Source: Aspidiotus rigidus (Eukaryota > Arthropoda > Insecta > Hemiptera > Diaspididae). Taken from it: 64,000 nt of DNA. The translations under genes were made by a program, and so were the position numbers. Below, piece by piece: positions 25,101 through 36,776 of the stretch (position 1 is its first letter; each line of letters starts with the position of its first letter). The stretch is taken from positions 14,911,001 to 14,975,000 of the forward strand of contig JAVHKY010000004.1 in assembly GCA_035079385.1 (NCBI GenBank). The letters run 5' to 3'. The notes below the pieces were generated by a model. The model searched no databases, had not been told where the DNA came from, and saw only the letters and a program-made list of their open reading frames with translations.

Positions 25101-28100
25101 GGCCCACGTTTGGCACACCTATATCATCGTACGGTACAAGATTTTTCTCGGCAAACACATCCGGAATTTCTTCTTCATCGGAAATTTCTTCCTCGCTGGT
25201 GGGATACATAGTGGATGTACTCGGACCTTGATCGGAAAGATTCGCAGACTCATCAAGTAGTGTGGTATCGAAAACTACAAAAAAAGAAAGAATCCTGTCA
25301 CTACTATTCCGCCCATTGTCTCGAATTTATTCTTTGTGAAAGAGATACATCTTATAGTACTTACTCGAATCATCGAAGAATGCAGGTTCATCATCATCAG
25401 CGGTATAATTTTCATCGTGAACGTGCGCCAGATAGCTTTCGTTAAACTCACGAAGATCTTCTTCGCGGACAAAAGCATGACCTAAGATTTCGTCCATTCT
25501 TTTCTTCAAAATCAATCTCTCAGAAAACAAATTCCTCAAAAATAATTCGTACACAGCTTTGAGTCATACAAGATAGTCACAATTCGTACGTCTCGATTAA
25601 TACGTCTCGGGGTAAGATGCGTTAGCTGATGCAGGTACAGACATGAAGAGGAAAAAACACGAGGCGCCAGTAGCCGGTCTAAAGTCAGCTGATACTCATA
25701 AACAGTCGGCAGCCAGCGTCAAAATTTCTAGATCTGGACGCACTGACGATGGACAGTGTGTGACAGTGTACATGTACAGTGATGTCTACACACCAAAGAG
25801 AGAACACCATCGAGACAGGCTCGTAATACGACCGCATTTTGCTGCCTCGTTCCGCCTTCACTCCTCTACCAACAATATAGCGTGACTCTGGGAGAAGAGG
25901 GTAACAGGGTACCTACGTTCGGCGCGTCGTAGCACACGAATGAAGTTAGATATCGACATGCCGTAAACGTACGATTAAAGAGGACATTCTCTTCTAAAAG
26001 AATCGTGAATAATCCGAAAATCACTATTTTTCATTTTTTTTGCTATAAATCGCTCTACAGCGCTTTCTGTGATCGACCAAGTGGGCCCTTATCATATGCA
26101 CGTACACATATAAGGCGTTATTTGTCAAAAGAGCAGCCCCGTTCTATAAGAATTACATTGATCGGTTGCCATTTTGACAGGTAACTCCTCAATAATGATT
26201 GACAAACTGGGAAAAAGGACAGAATTGCTAAATAAGCTCTCTGCGGTTATGTTCTATGATACTTGTTAGTCTAATTCAGATATAATTTTCAAGAGAAATT
26301 TGATAGTAACATAGTATCCTTAATCTCAGTGTAACATATTTCCTACTGAAATAAACAATAAAATGCACGTTTGGGATCTTGTGTTTCTAGGAATCTGTAG
26401 TTAGGCGTAAAACCTGCCGCAGTGCCGCTAGAGTACAAAAATTTGGCAAAGTTCCCGATGTATTGGTCGGTCGATATGGGAGATTTTCGGTATAGGGCGA
26501 CTATTTTTACGAAGAAAATCCTAACCCATCCTTTTTCTTCAGTTAGCCTATGTCAATTTCCTTATGGATGGGAGGAGGGGGTGGGAGGTTGAGACGTTTT
26601 AGCAATCCGCTGTCTTTTCTACTGTAGTAAAATTGTACCTCGAAAATTTACCTTTTTAGGATTTGTGTCAAATAGACCGATTTCCTGCCTACGTCATAGT
26701 TAAGAATCAGTGTTGCCACGGTGGCTTAGGAGACTTTTGACTCCCATAAGAATAACACAGGGAGCAAAGATTGAAGTGTTACTATTTGGAAATAAGCCAT
26801 TTCTTAATAACCAAAAGTACATGAACACGTTCTAGGAACCATCTAAATTGAAAATACTAATTTTAACGTCAAGTTCACCGTATAGTTTTTGTATATTTAT
26901 ACCTAGATCTTTGCTCCCCGTGTATTCTTATGCGAGCAACCAAATCAAAAACACCAGAACGGGTACTCTTGTCAGATCATAAACACCGGAACGGGTATTC
27001 TTGTCATCTGTATGACGTCAGAGGAAATTTGTCTATGTTTTTTCATCCAAATCAGTTTTGAAAATTTGTTTGCAATAAAATGGCTTCCTTAGTGGCTCGT
27101 TTCTTCTAAAACTATAGATCTGAAACTCAGATCTTCGGGCAATGGGCTGCAACTTTACCCTCCACCAGCAAAACAAATAATGTTTGCTGATTGGTGCAAT
27201 TTAAGTTGAATAGAATAGGTAAACATAATTGTGAGAAAAGTTCTGCAAAACTCTGAAATTGAATTAATCTAAAAGATAATTCTGAAAGCCAAGTACGTAC
27301 AATTTCCATTCTCTGTGTCTTTTTGTATAGAACAATATTATTTAATTGTTATAACCTCATTAATATAATATGATCAAAAACGTACACTAGGTTCACCTTT
27401 TGTAAGTGCATTTTAGATATCGCCCCTACGGCTTGACGACTGGATATTCCTCGATCAAAAGTAGCGACTCCACTAGTCCTATTGAAAACTGTAACGGTTA
27501 AAACGGCTTTGTTGCGTATTCTGTCAGAATGAGTCATCATTAAAACAAAAATAATAATAACAATGCGATGAACGGATTTGATGATGAGCAAAGCCCCACA
27601 ATTTTTTCTGGGAAATGGACTTCTGGATGGTAACGTAAAGGGGAGAAAATTTTAAATGATAATGTAGAATTGTTATAAAAAAAGTGTAAAATGAATTTAG
27701 AAACTACCTACATTGGAGTTGCACTTTTCCTTTCTATAAAATTTTGTATACTAAGACTTAGGTACTTGATTGAAACTAGTTAGGTACCTACCTATATTGC
27801 ATCTAGATATAAGTTATGTCAACGTACAATTTTAATACATTCGATAAATAAATTATCATAAAGACCAATTTATTGACATGACAGTTTCATATATAATTTA
27901 TGTAGTTACTTACTTATATAATTATATTTTTTAATTTGTTTTCTCTTTTCTCTCTTTTTATTTCATTCTCTCTTTCTTCGATTAATATTTTGCACTCTAC
28001 CAGGTGACACCAATTTTTCAGAATCAATCCGAAAAAATTGCGTCATCGTGTACGCTAATGACTTTTTATGGCATGCAAGGATTTATGATCATGGTACAGT

Positions 28101-29056
28101 CTGAAAAGGATTTTAATAACGTGGATTTAAACGTTGAGAAATTTCTAAAAGATATACCTGTAAGTTTTTTTCTTGAGAAAAATTGAAATCGAGAATGGAT
28201 GAAATGTTTATAAAACATCGAATATTTTGGCGCAGAATTTCTTGAAATTCATGTCGAAGGAGAAATTCGAGTCATATAAGGAGAACAGTTCTTTGAAACC
28301 AAGAAACCTTCCTAGATTAGCCAATAAATACTGGCACGAGATCACGAATCGATATTACGAGTTCGACAGGGTAGAAAGTGAAACCAAGCGACTACTTTCT
28401 CTCACCAAAAATGATTTGATTAATTTTTGTCAGGTTTGAAAATAAAATTGTCTTAGTGACGGAAAACATTAGCTATGTCTACAAATGCTTCTTCGTTCTT
28501 TCTTATATGTGTTAGGAAATGCTCGATCTGTCATCTCGTCAACGACGCAAATTTGTGATACATATACTTCCTGAGGAAAAAACGCCGAACCAGGCAGAAA
28601 TTTCAAAACAGAATTCAGTTGAAGTAAGTGAATAAATAATACTGTCTTTCATATAGGCTGCAGCGCTTTACTTTCTTGGAGAAAGAACAACAATAAATTT
28701 TTTTAGTTGGTACATAAGTACCGGTACCTTTTTAAATGAGGATTTTTGAGAAAATCGAGGCATGACTGAATAGGAACTTTCTCCGTTTGAAAATTTATGT
28801 AAGTATCAATTTTTTTCTACCATTTTTACGAACTTGAGAACTAAAGGGTCATTGGCTCGACGGAATAAAAGTATATATACAGATGTTAATAGGTATTAGT
28901 TAAGTAGTTTAATTTCTACTCGCGGTTGAATGATAGCTAAGTAGTGCGTTTTTATTCAATTTACAGCCCATCAAAATGGACGATTTTACTGTAATTTGGA
29001 GTTCTTCAGTTTTACTTCCGATCATCAATTCTCAGGCACTACCGTCGTTCATTTGA
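16127..29056 (+). CDS. Insulin-degrading-enzyme-like M16A protein, predicted catalytically dead
   Basis: Twenty-one exons join in phase: 16127-16293, 16894-17104, 17188-17369, 17443-17553, 17786-18006, 18084-18281, 18361-18504, 18583-18692, 18780-18885, 19675-19770, 19848-19957, 20050-20207, 20273-20418, 20731-20836, 20922-21013, 21115-21217, 21437-21609, 28004-28159, 28236-28433, 28516-28623, 28967-29056. Together they give 2986 coding bases, about 995 residues, close to the roughly 1019 of insulysin. Family marks are YRGLVLSNRMKVLLMSD, DPREVPGLAH, DHKGPGTLQSLL, IWFKQEDKF and KYWHEITNRYYEFDR. Insulysins cut small peptides with zinc held by HxxEH and a distal Glu. Here HxxEH reads HVFGY (16932-16946), so the catalytic Glu is Gly and the second His is Tyr. 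The distal Glu aligns with Thr (17261-17263). A frame with no stop across 21 exons argues for a kept pseudoprotease, not a pseudogene. The start codon exon is not found. Intron 17 holds a transposon. Confidence 0.9.
22823..22862 (+). repeat. Left terminal inverted repeat of the transposon
   Basis: It matches the right end at 26072-26111 in inverted orientation with two mismatches, and carries the GGGCCCACTTGGTCGAT core. Confidence 0.85.
23389..25497 (-). CDS. Transposase-like protein of the DUF7869-containing kind
   Basis: Exon 1 (25497-25365, ATG at 25495-25497) and exon 2 (25274-23389) join in phase across a 90-bp intron (GTAAGT...TTTGTAG) to give 672 residues. After an acidic, Ser-rich N-terminus come a Cys-rich segment (GCGCSRKCVEKFPEELI) and a DNA-binding-like region (YSFRGVVVCAKFF, GVGEKRLKNIKKSL). 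An RNase H-like core follows: HISFDYAQQILLPF (Asp about 400), MHADNCTGQNKN (Asp about 479) and GHTKFAPDIYFGLFKKTFR (Asp about 521). Such proteins are common in invertebrate genomes. The spaced acidic residues and flanking TIRs argue that it is the transposase, with D400/D479/D521 as candidate catalytic residues; that triad is inference. It lies antisense inside intron 17 of the IDE-like gene. No stop or frameshift was seen. The upstream GTG-led frame to 25554 is not needed. Confidence 0.8.
26072..26111 (-). repeat. Right terminal inverted repeat of the transposon
   Basis: Inverted copy of 22823-22862 (38 of 40 bases). It ends CGTACACATAT, next to AA. Confidence 0.85.
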
Positions 29057-29127
29057 AACATAAATTAGTACCTACAAGTAAATACATTTATGGATGAATT
29101 TTTGGTACTTATTCATAAGTCTACAGA

Positions 29128-29133
29128 AATAAA
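29128..29133 (+). terminator. Candidate polyadenylation signal of the IDE-like gene
   Basis: AATAAA lies 72 bases after the TGA stop of the last IDE-like exon. Further AATAAA words occur near 29224 and 29320, so the exact end is uncertain. Confidence 0.45.
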
Positions 29134-30822
29134 AGTGCGACAGTAGGCAATTTTCTACTACCTGTAGAATATGATTTTTTTAATTAGAATATAACATTCT
29201 TTACTTGAAAAACTGTATATAAATAATAAATACCGGTACGTCCATCGCTAGTTCTAAATACTTCGCTGGTATCATTTTGTATAACCAAATAGCAGTGTGT
29301 ATCTTAATCACAACTGAAGAATAAATATAAAGGAAAAATAAAAAACAAAAAACCTGGTAACTGAGTTCGGTTGCTTTTTATGGAAATGATTCCATTATCT
29401 GAGTGAATATTTAAAGAATACATACCTAAGTAGCCAGTTTTATTGATAAGAATTGAGAACCCGACGTCAAAATATTATAAATTCATCAACTTCAATCTAG
29501 GCCTACTTACTTATTTATAGTTTTTTTTTTTAATTCTTTATTTTAATTTGCTACCGCACTGATTACCCGATAATGGCAAATTTTTTTAATTTTTCAATTA
29601 TTAAATCTGCGATCAATAGCAAAGTAAAATAAAGAATTTAAACATGGAGTGCCGTAACGCACAGAATTGTGTTTAATTAATTACATACGGCCTTGTTAGG
29701 TTAAAAATTTATTCGTTTTCCTAATAATGAAGAAATGGCTTGCAGAAATAGAAAATTTTCGCATGTCTCTTAAAGGGGATAGTGAGTATCCATCAACTTA
29801 TAATTTTTTTTTTCTTTTTTTTTTGGGAGGGGGGGGGTAGCAAGTAAAGTAACTTCTAACATCATTCAGGTGCGATAATAAATTTTTAATTGGACATCTT
29901 CTCTTCCCTTTCGGTTACAGTAAGCTAGTCCAATTCACGACGTTCGTTTTTTTTTCCACTCTAATACGAGGCGTTATTAAAATGGATCGCTTTTGTTGCG
30001 CTGTAAACAAAATCTATCGAAGTCCATGAGACCACTGAAATTACTCAACTACTTACAGTCTGTCCGCAAATAGAACAGGTCACATATTTACAGACAAACT
30101 ACAGATCACTGGTTCATACCACGAAGGAAAATGAAGAGATGGTGATTTTCTAGGTACCATAGAGAAAAAAAAAAAAAAAAAAAGGATACCACGTCTTTTG
30201 GTTCTCTACTTTCTAAATAAGTAGAAAAACTAATTGAATTTTTCTCTAGGCATTCTTAATTCAGAGTTGAAAGTTTGAATATGCCTATCTTATGATTACG
30301 AGTAAGTGAATATCAAAACCTACACCTGAATCTAATGTCACAAAATTTGTCAAGTGCCAATCGAAAAGTTGATCGATTTTCGCTGTACCACACCATTTTT
30401 TAATTTTGAAGATACCTGTATGTTTCAAGTGCCAAACAGTTAGCATCAGGCTTGAGAAAAAGACTGAAATTACAAAACACGATTCATATTTCCAAGTAAT
30501 AAAATTCAATCGATTTTAAAATACAACAAATAATCGTAAGACATCGAACTAATAAAAGAACAGAAACCAAGTAGAACGTTTTTCTGGATAAAATAAGTAC
30601 ATAGATTGATAAGAGAAAGATATAAGTACGTAGTTTAAGATAGTTCACGAAGAATAAGAATTAATAAGGACAAAATATTATGGTAAGAACATTGAGGAAA
30701 GTTGAATAATTATATCATAACATCTGAGTCAGAGCAAATCGCATAGGTATAGTCGAGTGATAATACTCAGGTTCAAATTAGGCTCGAGTTAATGAAAAAA
30801 ATAGAAAGTACCAAATGAAGAC
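29134..30822. other. Intergenic region between convergent genes
   Basis: AT-rich sequence separating the 3' ends of the plus-strand IDE-like gene and the minus-strand F-box gene. It contains long T-, A- and G-runs (for example a G-run near 29826 and an A-run near 30164-30183). I see no gene in it. Confidence 0.6.
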
Positions 30823-33800
30823 TCAGAGTAATTTAAGCCAACCGAATTGAATCTCAAATTCTTCTTTTGCGTTTAGATATCTCCGCAGCAATTCGCGACG
30901 TGACGATAAGAGGAGTTGGCGAGAATTAACCGTTCGTTTTACGTATCGAGAAGTTCGCTTCGTAAGAACATCTCTGTAATATATATCTCGGCAAACAAAA
31001 ATTCGCAACGAAGGACATTCTTTGAATAATTTGCACGCATCATCTTCAGATAATTCGATGTGAACATCCTTAGTGGCCGTACCCTCGTACTCGAAATACA
31101 ACAACTTGAGGTTTTTTAGTCTGGTAACGAAGTCAACGAGAATCTCGACGAACCAATTGGTGAGCTCTCTAGGAGAAGTATTATCAGTATTTGGAGCACC
31201 GTGATTTGGAGCTTCGAAGGTTCCGAGTTTGAAATAATCTACCCAAATTGTCTCAAAAGATGAACATAGAGACTTACATACGCTGAAATCTTCGACGGTA
31301 AAGCATCGTTTTCGTAACGAGGCTGTTCTCTTGTTATCTGTAGGTTCCTAAAAAATTAAAGAAAACATGTTCGATTATATAATTTTGGGTGAATTTCCAA
31401 AACACCAAGTATATTTTGCTCTCGTTGAGAAATGGCTTGGGAAAAGAGCCCGCTGATGACACGTTCTCAACACACTGGAAATTCTTTTCTCGAGCCTCTT
31501 TTTGATGCGGAGAGAGCCTTACCGTATTTATAATATGTTTAAGCCAGTGATGTGAACAGGGTTTTAGGGTAAGGGTGGAGACGGGTGAGGTCTTAAATAA
31601 TGAAAGTTTTGTTCATCAGTGCTTTTAAAAAATAATGGAAAATTCGACGGATTAAAAAAAGGACATATTTCCCATATTTTTCCTCTATCTATGTCACTCT
31701 GATTTTGCTAGAACGGTTAAATGAAGCTTGAATTTGCAGATAATTTAGAACCAGCTCTCACATAGGCTGGCATGTAGAAAAAAAGTAGGTTTCCTATACC
31801 CATCTGAAGATATTTTTTCCGAAAATTATGGTAAAGATTGCTAATAGCGGGTAAAATTGCACTCTAGCCTATATACTAAATTTTCAAAGATGAAAAAAGC
31901 TACTATACCTTACGTCCTAGTTATGGAAATATTCACCAGTTTGTAGAACGCTAGTGGTCATTGCTCAGCATGAGGATGGGACTGCATGAAAATGAACACA
32001 GACTGCACAAAATTTAGGTAGCAGGATTTGTGGTCACTATTTATTTTGCAATTTGAGTACAAAGCTGACGTCACAAAAAACATAACTAATCTATTAACTT
32101 TTAAAATCCCATTTCGTATCTTGTGATTTACATTCACACCAAAATGTTTGAAATCCTCTCAGAGTAGGTGAAGGCAATGAGACTTTATTTCAAGATTTCA
32201 AACTTTGAGTATTTATTTTTATTTTTCAATCTCCAAAGCAGTTATGAGAGGGGTATATAGAGAGAAAACTTATTTAAAGAAGGTGCACCACCTGTGCATT
32301 GTTAAATTTATCGAGTAATTTGAACACTTACACGACCCACAAAAGGTATATGAACTATACGAAGAATTTTCAGGTTATCAAATTTGGCTCCGTGCAGTGG
32401 AAGTGTGTTTGGTACTTCAAGGCGTCTCAAATCTGGAAAAATATAATTCAATTCATCAACATGATCAGGTAGGTATACGGCGCTAGTACATTCCTTTTGA
32501 GAAAAAGGTACATCGCTATGCATACTTTCAGTTTCAAATAGGCCTAGATATTACGCTTGAATAAATTTACGTTACGAGCCTGCGTCAACCTTTTGAACGT
32601 TCTCGAATACCTATCACATCCCCGTCCCGGTCGTAGGTAACCGCAAACTCCTCCACCAACTCTACAATATTCTAATCCGTTCCCAACTTTATCACAGTCA
32701 TTCAATTTACAGCTATTCGAACAAAACAACCTTACGATTGCTGGGCTCGATTCAATCTTCCGGCCTTCGCCTAGCCCTTGGTGGACGTCTATGCGTGGAG
32801 GCAGGAGTTCCCACGTTTGCCATCACTGCGCTCTTTTATTGCTGCTAACTTTCTAGCTTTAAACAGCCCAATACCGAAATCTTCCCGTCTTTTCAAATGC
32901 TCTCAGCTCGTGATTCACCCATTTTGTCGCTTTAATCGCATCTAGACACTTACTTATAAACAACACGTCGTCTACAAAACTATTTCTTCGGGATTCTCCT
33001 CCCACGGACGGGACCGGATACGCAGTTTTCATTTAGGGTAACGTCTCTGTGAGAAACTCTGCTTCCGTATTCACTGCTGAACGTTATATTTACCCGTCTT
33101 CTATTAACACCCGCTTTTCTGCTCCCACAAATTCCTTAGAGTATCTGGTCCTCTCTCATCTTCACTTGCTATCCAGGATCCTCATTTTACCAATCATATC
33201 GTCTCACCCTCCATCTCTTTTGTATAAATAACGGGACACATCGTTATCAACGTAGAGGAACATGAGGCAGTGCAAGCAGTCACTACCTTCACCCACCGTC
33301 ATCTAAAATTCTATTACTGCTCTTTCATCCTCTCCTCGAGGTATAATTTCTGGTGTTCCTTATCCTCCAATCAATTCTGACCAATTAAAGAAGCTCCGAT
33401 TTCTTTGTCTTCTTCAAACTACCCATCCCGACAAGAAAAAGTTATCCTAACCCGTCTTAGAGTAGGCCATACCAGTCTCACCCACTCTTTTATCTTTTCA
33501 CGCTTCTCACCTCTTTCACGCGCCGATATTGCAGAGCTAATGATATATCCGTCCAACACCTCTTCTCTTGCTTAAATTTCGATAATATCTGGCTTCACCA
33601 TTCTGTCTACTCGATGAACTACCTCCGGTTCACTCTAATTCATATTCATTCTTATTGTCCATATCCACCCCCTACAACTCTCAGTGTAGTTGCAACAAGG
33701 CTGGTTAATTTAATAGAAAAAAAAAAATCTGTCTGATAAGTCATTCGGTGGTCAGATGTAACTATTATCAGTATCGTGAAAGAAAAGAAAACCTGAAAGG

Positions 33801-36776
33801 CAACGAAATCGGCGCGCCTTTTGACGTCATAAAACATTGCTCTTTTTATTTGTAACTTACTTTTCAATGGATTCATAGTACCATCTGGATATTTATAACC
33901 TACCGTCGTATTCCCCATTCTGAATGACTGCAGTTCTGTCTGAAACAAGAAAAAGTTCGATTACTATCCGAAATTCTCTTCGGAAACTAATGAATTATTT
34001 ATTCTTACCAAATTCATAGAGATCCAAGTCAAATCCTCAATTCCTACGTGACTTATGCACAAGTCTTTCAACTTCGGTACCGTCTTCAAAAAGAGTCTAA
34101 TGTTTTTTATTCCCGTACGTTCGTCGGACTTCTTTATTCGGACCGCAAAACTTGTTAATTTCGTGTTACGAAGATTCTGGCGATTGCAAACATTCGAAAA
34201 TTCAATATCTAAACATACGATACGTAAACATTCGACGTTGGAGACCAAAAAAAAAAGCGACCATTCGTGAGTCCATTCGAGATGAGATTTATATAAGAAC
34301 AATTGTAATTCTCGCAAACTCGAAAGCGTTGAAATCTCCCTGAGAAAATGGGTCAAAGCGGGCTTTCCAATCTGTCGTCTCGTCACGCAGGTAACATTCT
34401 CCAAATGTACTTGTTTTCGGGCGAAAGTCATAAATAATTCTTCACCAATTTCTTGGTCCCAATCGACGGCTATTTCCGTGACTCTATTAAAAAAAAAAAA
34501 AAATTGGAATATCACGACTGATCCGATACCGCGTAATATAATATATTGCTTGGGTACGTCCATTGCCCATCTAAAATGAAGAGGGGGCTGTGATTTCTCA
34601 CAATATAAAATAGCGGAATGATGGAGGAAATAAATTACCAATTGCCAACTTTATTTATGGCTGTACAGCTTCTGCAGACTGGTGGCTACGATCTGAGGCA
34701 TTTGAAATTTACATTGATGAGGAGATCCTCGGGAAGCCATTTGCAGCCAACTCTTCAGAAAAGAAGTATGGGCCCCAGGAAGAAAATTTACAGCAGTATG
34801 ATAAAAAGAACTCTCGACCATTAAAAATAAAGATAATACTTCATATTTTAATTTGATGATCTAGGCTGAACTCCTTTAGGTCATGGTAATTAACCATCTT
34901 CCTTTCCAATCTCATGTCATGGTAGACTTCTTGGTCCTAACTCTAGTCGAAAGCATACACTTAGGTAGGTATTAAGTTATGGGGAGGTTTTTTTTAAAGC
35001 TGGACTTCTATTAAAATGTGCACTTATAAGATCCGTTTAGACAAATTACATTTTATTAGGAGGTGAAAATCCAGTAAAAACTATTTTACAAGTACAGTAG
35101 CGGACAACCGGTCCAATCGCGGACAACCGGTCCAATCGTATCCCAGGGCCATGACTCAAACTCTACCAATTATTTTTGTGTTAACCGTATCATAATTACT
35201 TGTTCAATCCTTCAACGTTGACCAGCGATTTGTAAAGGAATGGGTCGTAAATGAGAAACTTCAAAGTGATATTTTTCATTTTTTCGCTAGCAAAATATTG
35301 GCAAAATGTCTCTCGTGCACCAACTTCAGTCCATGAAGTGTAGGTGAGACCAAGAAAATAGCCGAGCTTCCTAGACGGACCCATAGTTTGTCCATAAAAA
35401 TGCACATTGTGTTGACAGAACGAAAAATTTGATAGGTTAGGAAACCTGCCTAACAGATTTTGAAGCATGTGCAGCCAAAACTGTAAACGATCACGCCAAT
35501 TACTATCGAACGAAATCTTCAAGGTTCGCAGGGAATTACTCTTCAAACCTTCGGGAATTTTCTTGCTCGGCACTTTGAATACGAACTTATGCTTATAATG
35601 TTTCAAATCGCGAAAGTGGATATCCAAAGACTCCAACTGGGTGCAGTATTTCAAAATTTTTGCCATGCCGGTGGTTCTTACGGTGCACTCGAACAGTTTT
35701 ATGGACAGGATATTTGGAGCGCTAGATAACCAGAAGTTGCGATGGCGAACTTTTCCAAAATGAAGACCGTAAAATTCGAAATTGAAATACCGACGCGTGG
35801 AATTCGTTATAATCTTACAAACACCATTGATAGAATCTTCTGTAGTAAGATATTCATTTCCAATACAAAACGTATCAATTTTCTCATATTTTTCACAGAA
35901 CTTGCTGAACCACGTTGTGCACACTTGTAGGCAGTTGAAACGATCTTCCGGTCTAATCCATTCTATAAGACAATCAAGAACCTGTCAAGATTAAAGAAAA
36001 AAAGTTAACGACAGTAGAGAACGCTCTCGAGAATGGGTTTCATCGAGGAATACAAGAAAATACCTCTTTTGCTGCTTCCTCTCTAAAAACTGAAAATCAA
36101 CAAAGCGATGGATACAAAACGGTACATTTCTATGATAGGCGATGAATATTGGTATTATAGAGCATTGTTTTTGAAAAGAAGGGGGGAGATATGTTTCAAG
36201 TTTTTCCTCTTTCTTGGAGTCCCGCTTCCTAAATTTCTGTAGGTCTTATGAAATTCCAAGTGTCAAAACTTTTCAAGGCTATCCTACAAAGTATCATCCC
36301 AACATTTGAATATTTTTAGAGAAGTTCCGACTTTCACTATTTATGGCCTAGCTAGGCATACCTATTTTCTTTTAGTTAAAATAGTTCTTTTTTTTTATTT
36401 GCACAGAATATTAGAGATCCCTACTCTCATTCCTGATAACGTGTCGAATTTTCTCGAACGATCGAAAGAACAATTAATAGTACAAATAATAGGAGTATTA
36501 CCTGTCCATTCGCCCAACTTCGCGATTCATTTTTCTCGGGTTTCTTATTTTCTTTATTCTTTCGCAAAGTCCTAGATTGATTTTCGGCTTGTCCATTTGT
36601 TTTCGGTGGAGCGATCAATGGAGGAGGAATTTGCTCATTTCTCAACTTTTCCTCGTCTGGGTACGCGCATACAGATGATTGCCCATTAGTAGATCGTTCT
36701 GGTGAATTGGTATCAATATTCACGGCCTCTTGTTGGACCACCTTTTTAGTTCGCCTTCTTCCTCGTCTACGCTTTT
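30823..36776 (-). CDS. F-box/leucine-rich-repeat-like protein, six coding exons, 5' end missing
   Basis: Exons in coding order: 36776-36502, 35981-35200, 34483-34009, 33939-33861, 32543-32332, 31347-30823. All junctions are GT-AG and in phase, giving 2348 bases and about 782 residues before the TGA at 30823-30825. The first exon encodes a basic stretch (KRRRGRRRTKK, a likely nuclear signal) and a polar, Pro-rich linker. The next opens with an F-box-like motif (VLDCLIEWIRPEDRFNCLQV then CTTWF). Irregular leucine-rich strands follow, such as LRELQLFLYKS, VPKLKDLCISHVGIEDL, FPDLRRLEVPN and FDNLKILRIVHI. F-box proteins normally bind Skp1 and bring substrates to SCF ubiquitin ligases, with the repeats as substrate-binding surface; that role is inferred. 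The F-box sits unusually far from the N-terminus (about residue 92 of the visible part). An upstream exon must supply the start codon. The repeats are divergent, suggesting a fast-evolving lineage-specific paralogue. Confidence 0.8.
32735..33640 (+). mobile_element. Jockey-like retrotransposon fragment in an F-box gene intron
   Basis: Plus-strand pieces correspond to the post-RT and C-terminal parts of the element at 7.6-9.8 kb. SSGLRLALGGRLCVEAGVP (about 32755) parallels SSLRIALGAYRT...LCAEA there. VILTRLRVGHTSLTHSFIFS (about 33445) parallels VILSRLRIGHTKITHTHLIS. Many stops intervene. It lies antisense in the intron between the exons at 33861-33939 and 32332-32543, and no target duplication was identified. 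Confidence 0.65.

Larger units (their letters stand above)
22823..26111 (-). mobile_element. Autonomous-looking DNA transposon with 40-bp TIRs
   Basis: The 40 bases at 22823-22862 (ATATGTGTACGTGCACATGA and onward to GGTCGAT) recur inverted at 26072-26111 with 38 of 40 matching. They include GGGCCCACTTGGTCGAT. Between them lies a single intact two-exon gene on the minus strand encoding a 672-residue transposase-like protein. The exact terminus is ambiguous because the ends read ATAT: TA, AT or AA could each be the target duplication. The intact reading frame and nearly identical ends suggest a young insertion in intron 17 of the IDE-like gene. Confidence 0.8.
20395..26680. repeat. Inverted pair copying an exon 13/intron 13 segment of the IDE-like gene
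   Basis: Positions 20395-20590 (the last about 25 bases of exon 13 plus the start of intron 13) recur inverted at about 26472-26680 in intron 17. Shared words include GTAGAAAAGACAGCGGAT, CTAAAACGTCTCAACCTCCC, CCCATCCATAAGGAAAT and GTAAAAATAGTCGCCCT. Identity is high in the centre, with small gaps. Both copies lie in the same transcript in opposite orientation, so the unspliced RNA could form a long stem. The second copy may come from a paralogous gene rather than this one. Confidence 0.8.
21610..28003. other. Intron 17 of the IDE-like gene
   Basis: This 6.4-kb intron is far longer than the gene's others, which are mostly 70-800 bp. The excess is explained by the transposon at 22823-26111 and by the inverted segment near 26.5 kb. 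Around 21808-21860 there is also a stretch (TTTTTCGTCCAAGACGCTAG) that matches one end of the MITE-like unit at 38.1-38.3 kb. I see no additional exon in it. Confidence 0.7.

Noticed and set aside
16127..29056. Reading the IDE-like exons as a decayed pseudogene
   Set aside because: All 21 exon junctions are GT-AG and phase-consistent with no internal stop; such preservation is unlikely for a dead gene even though the active site is lost.
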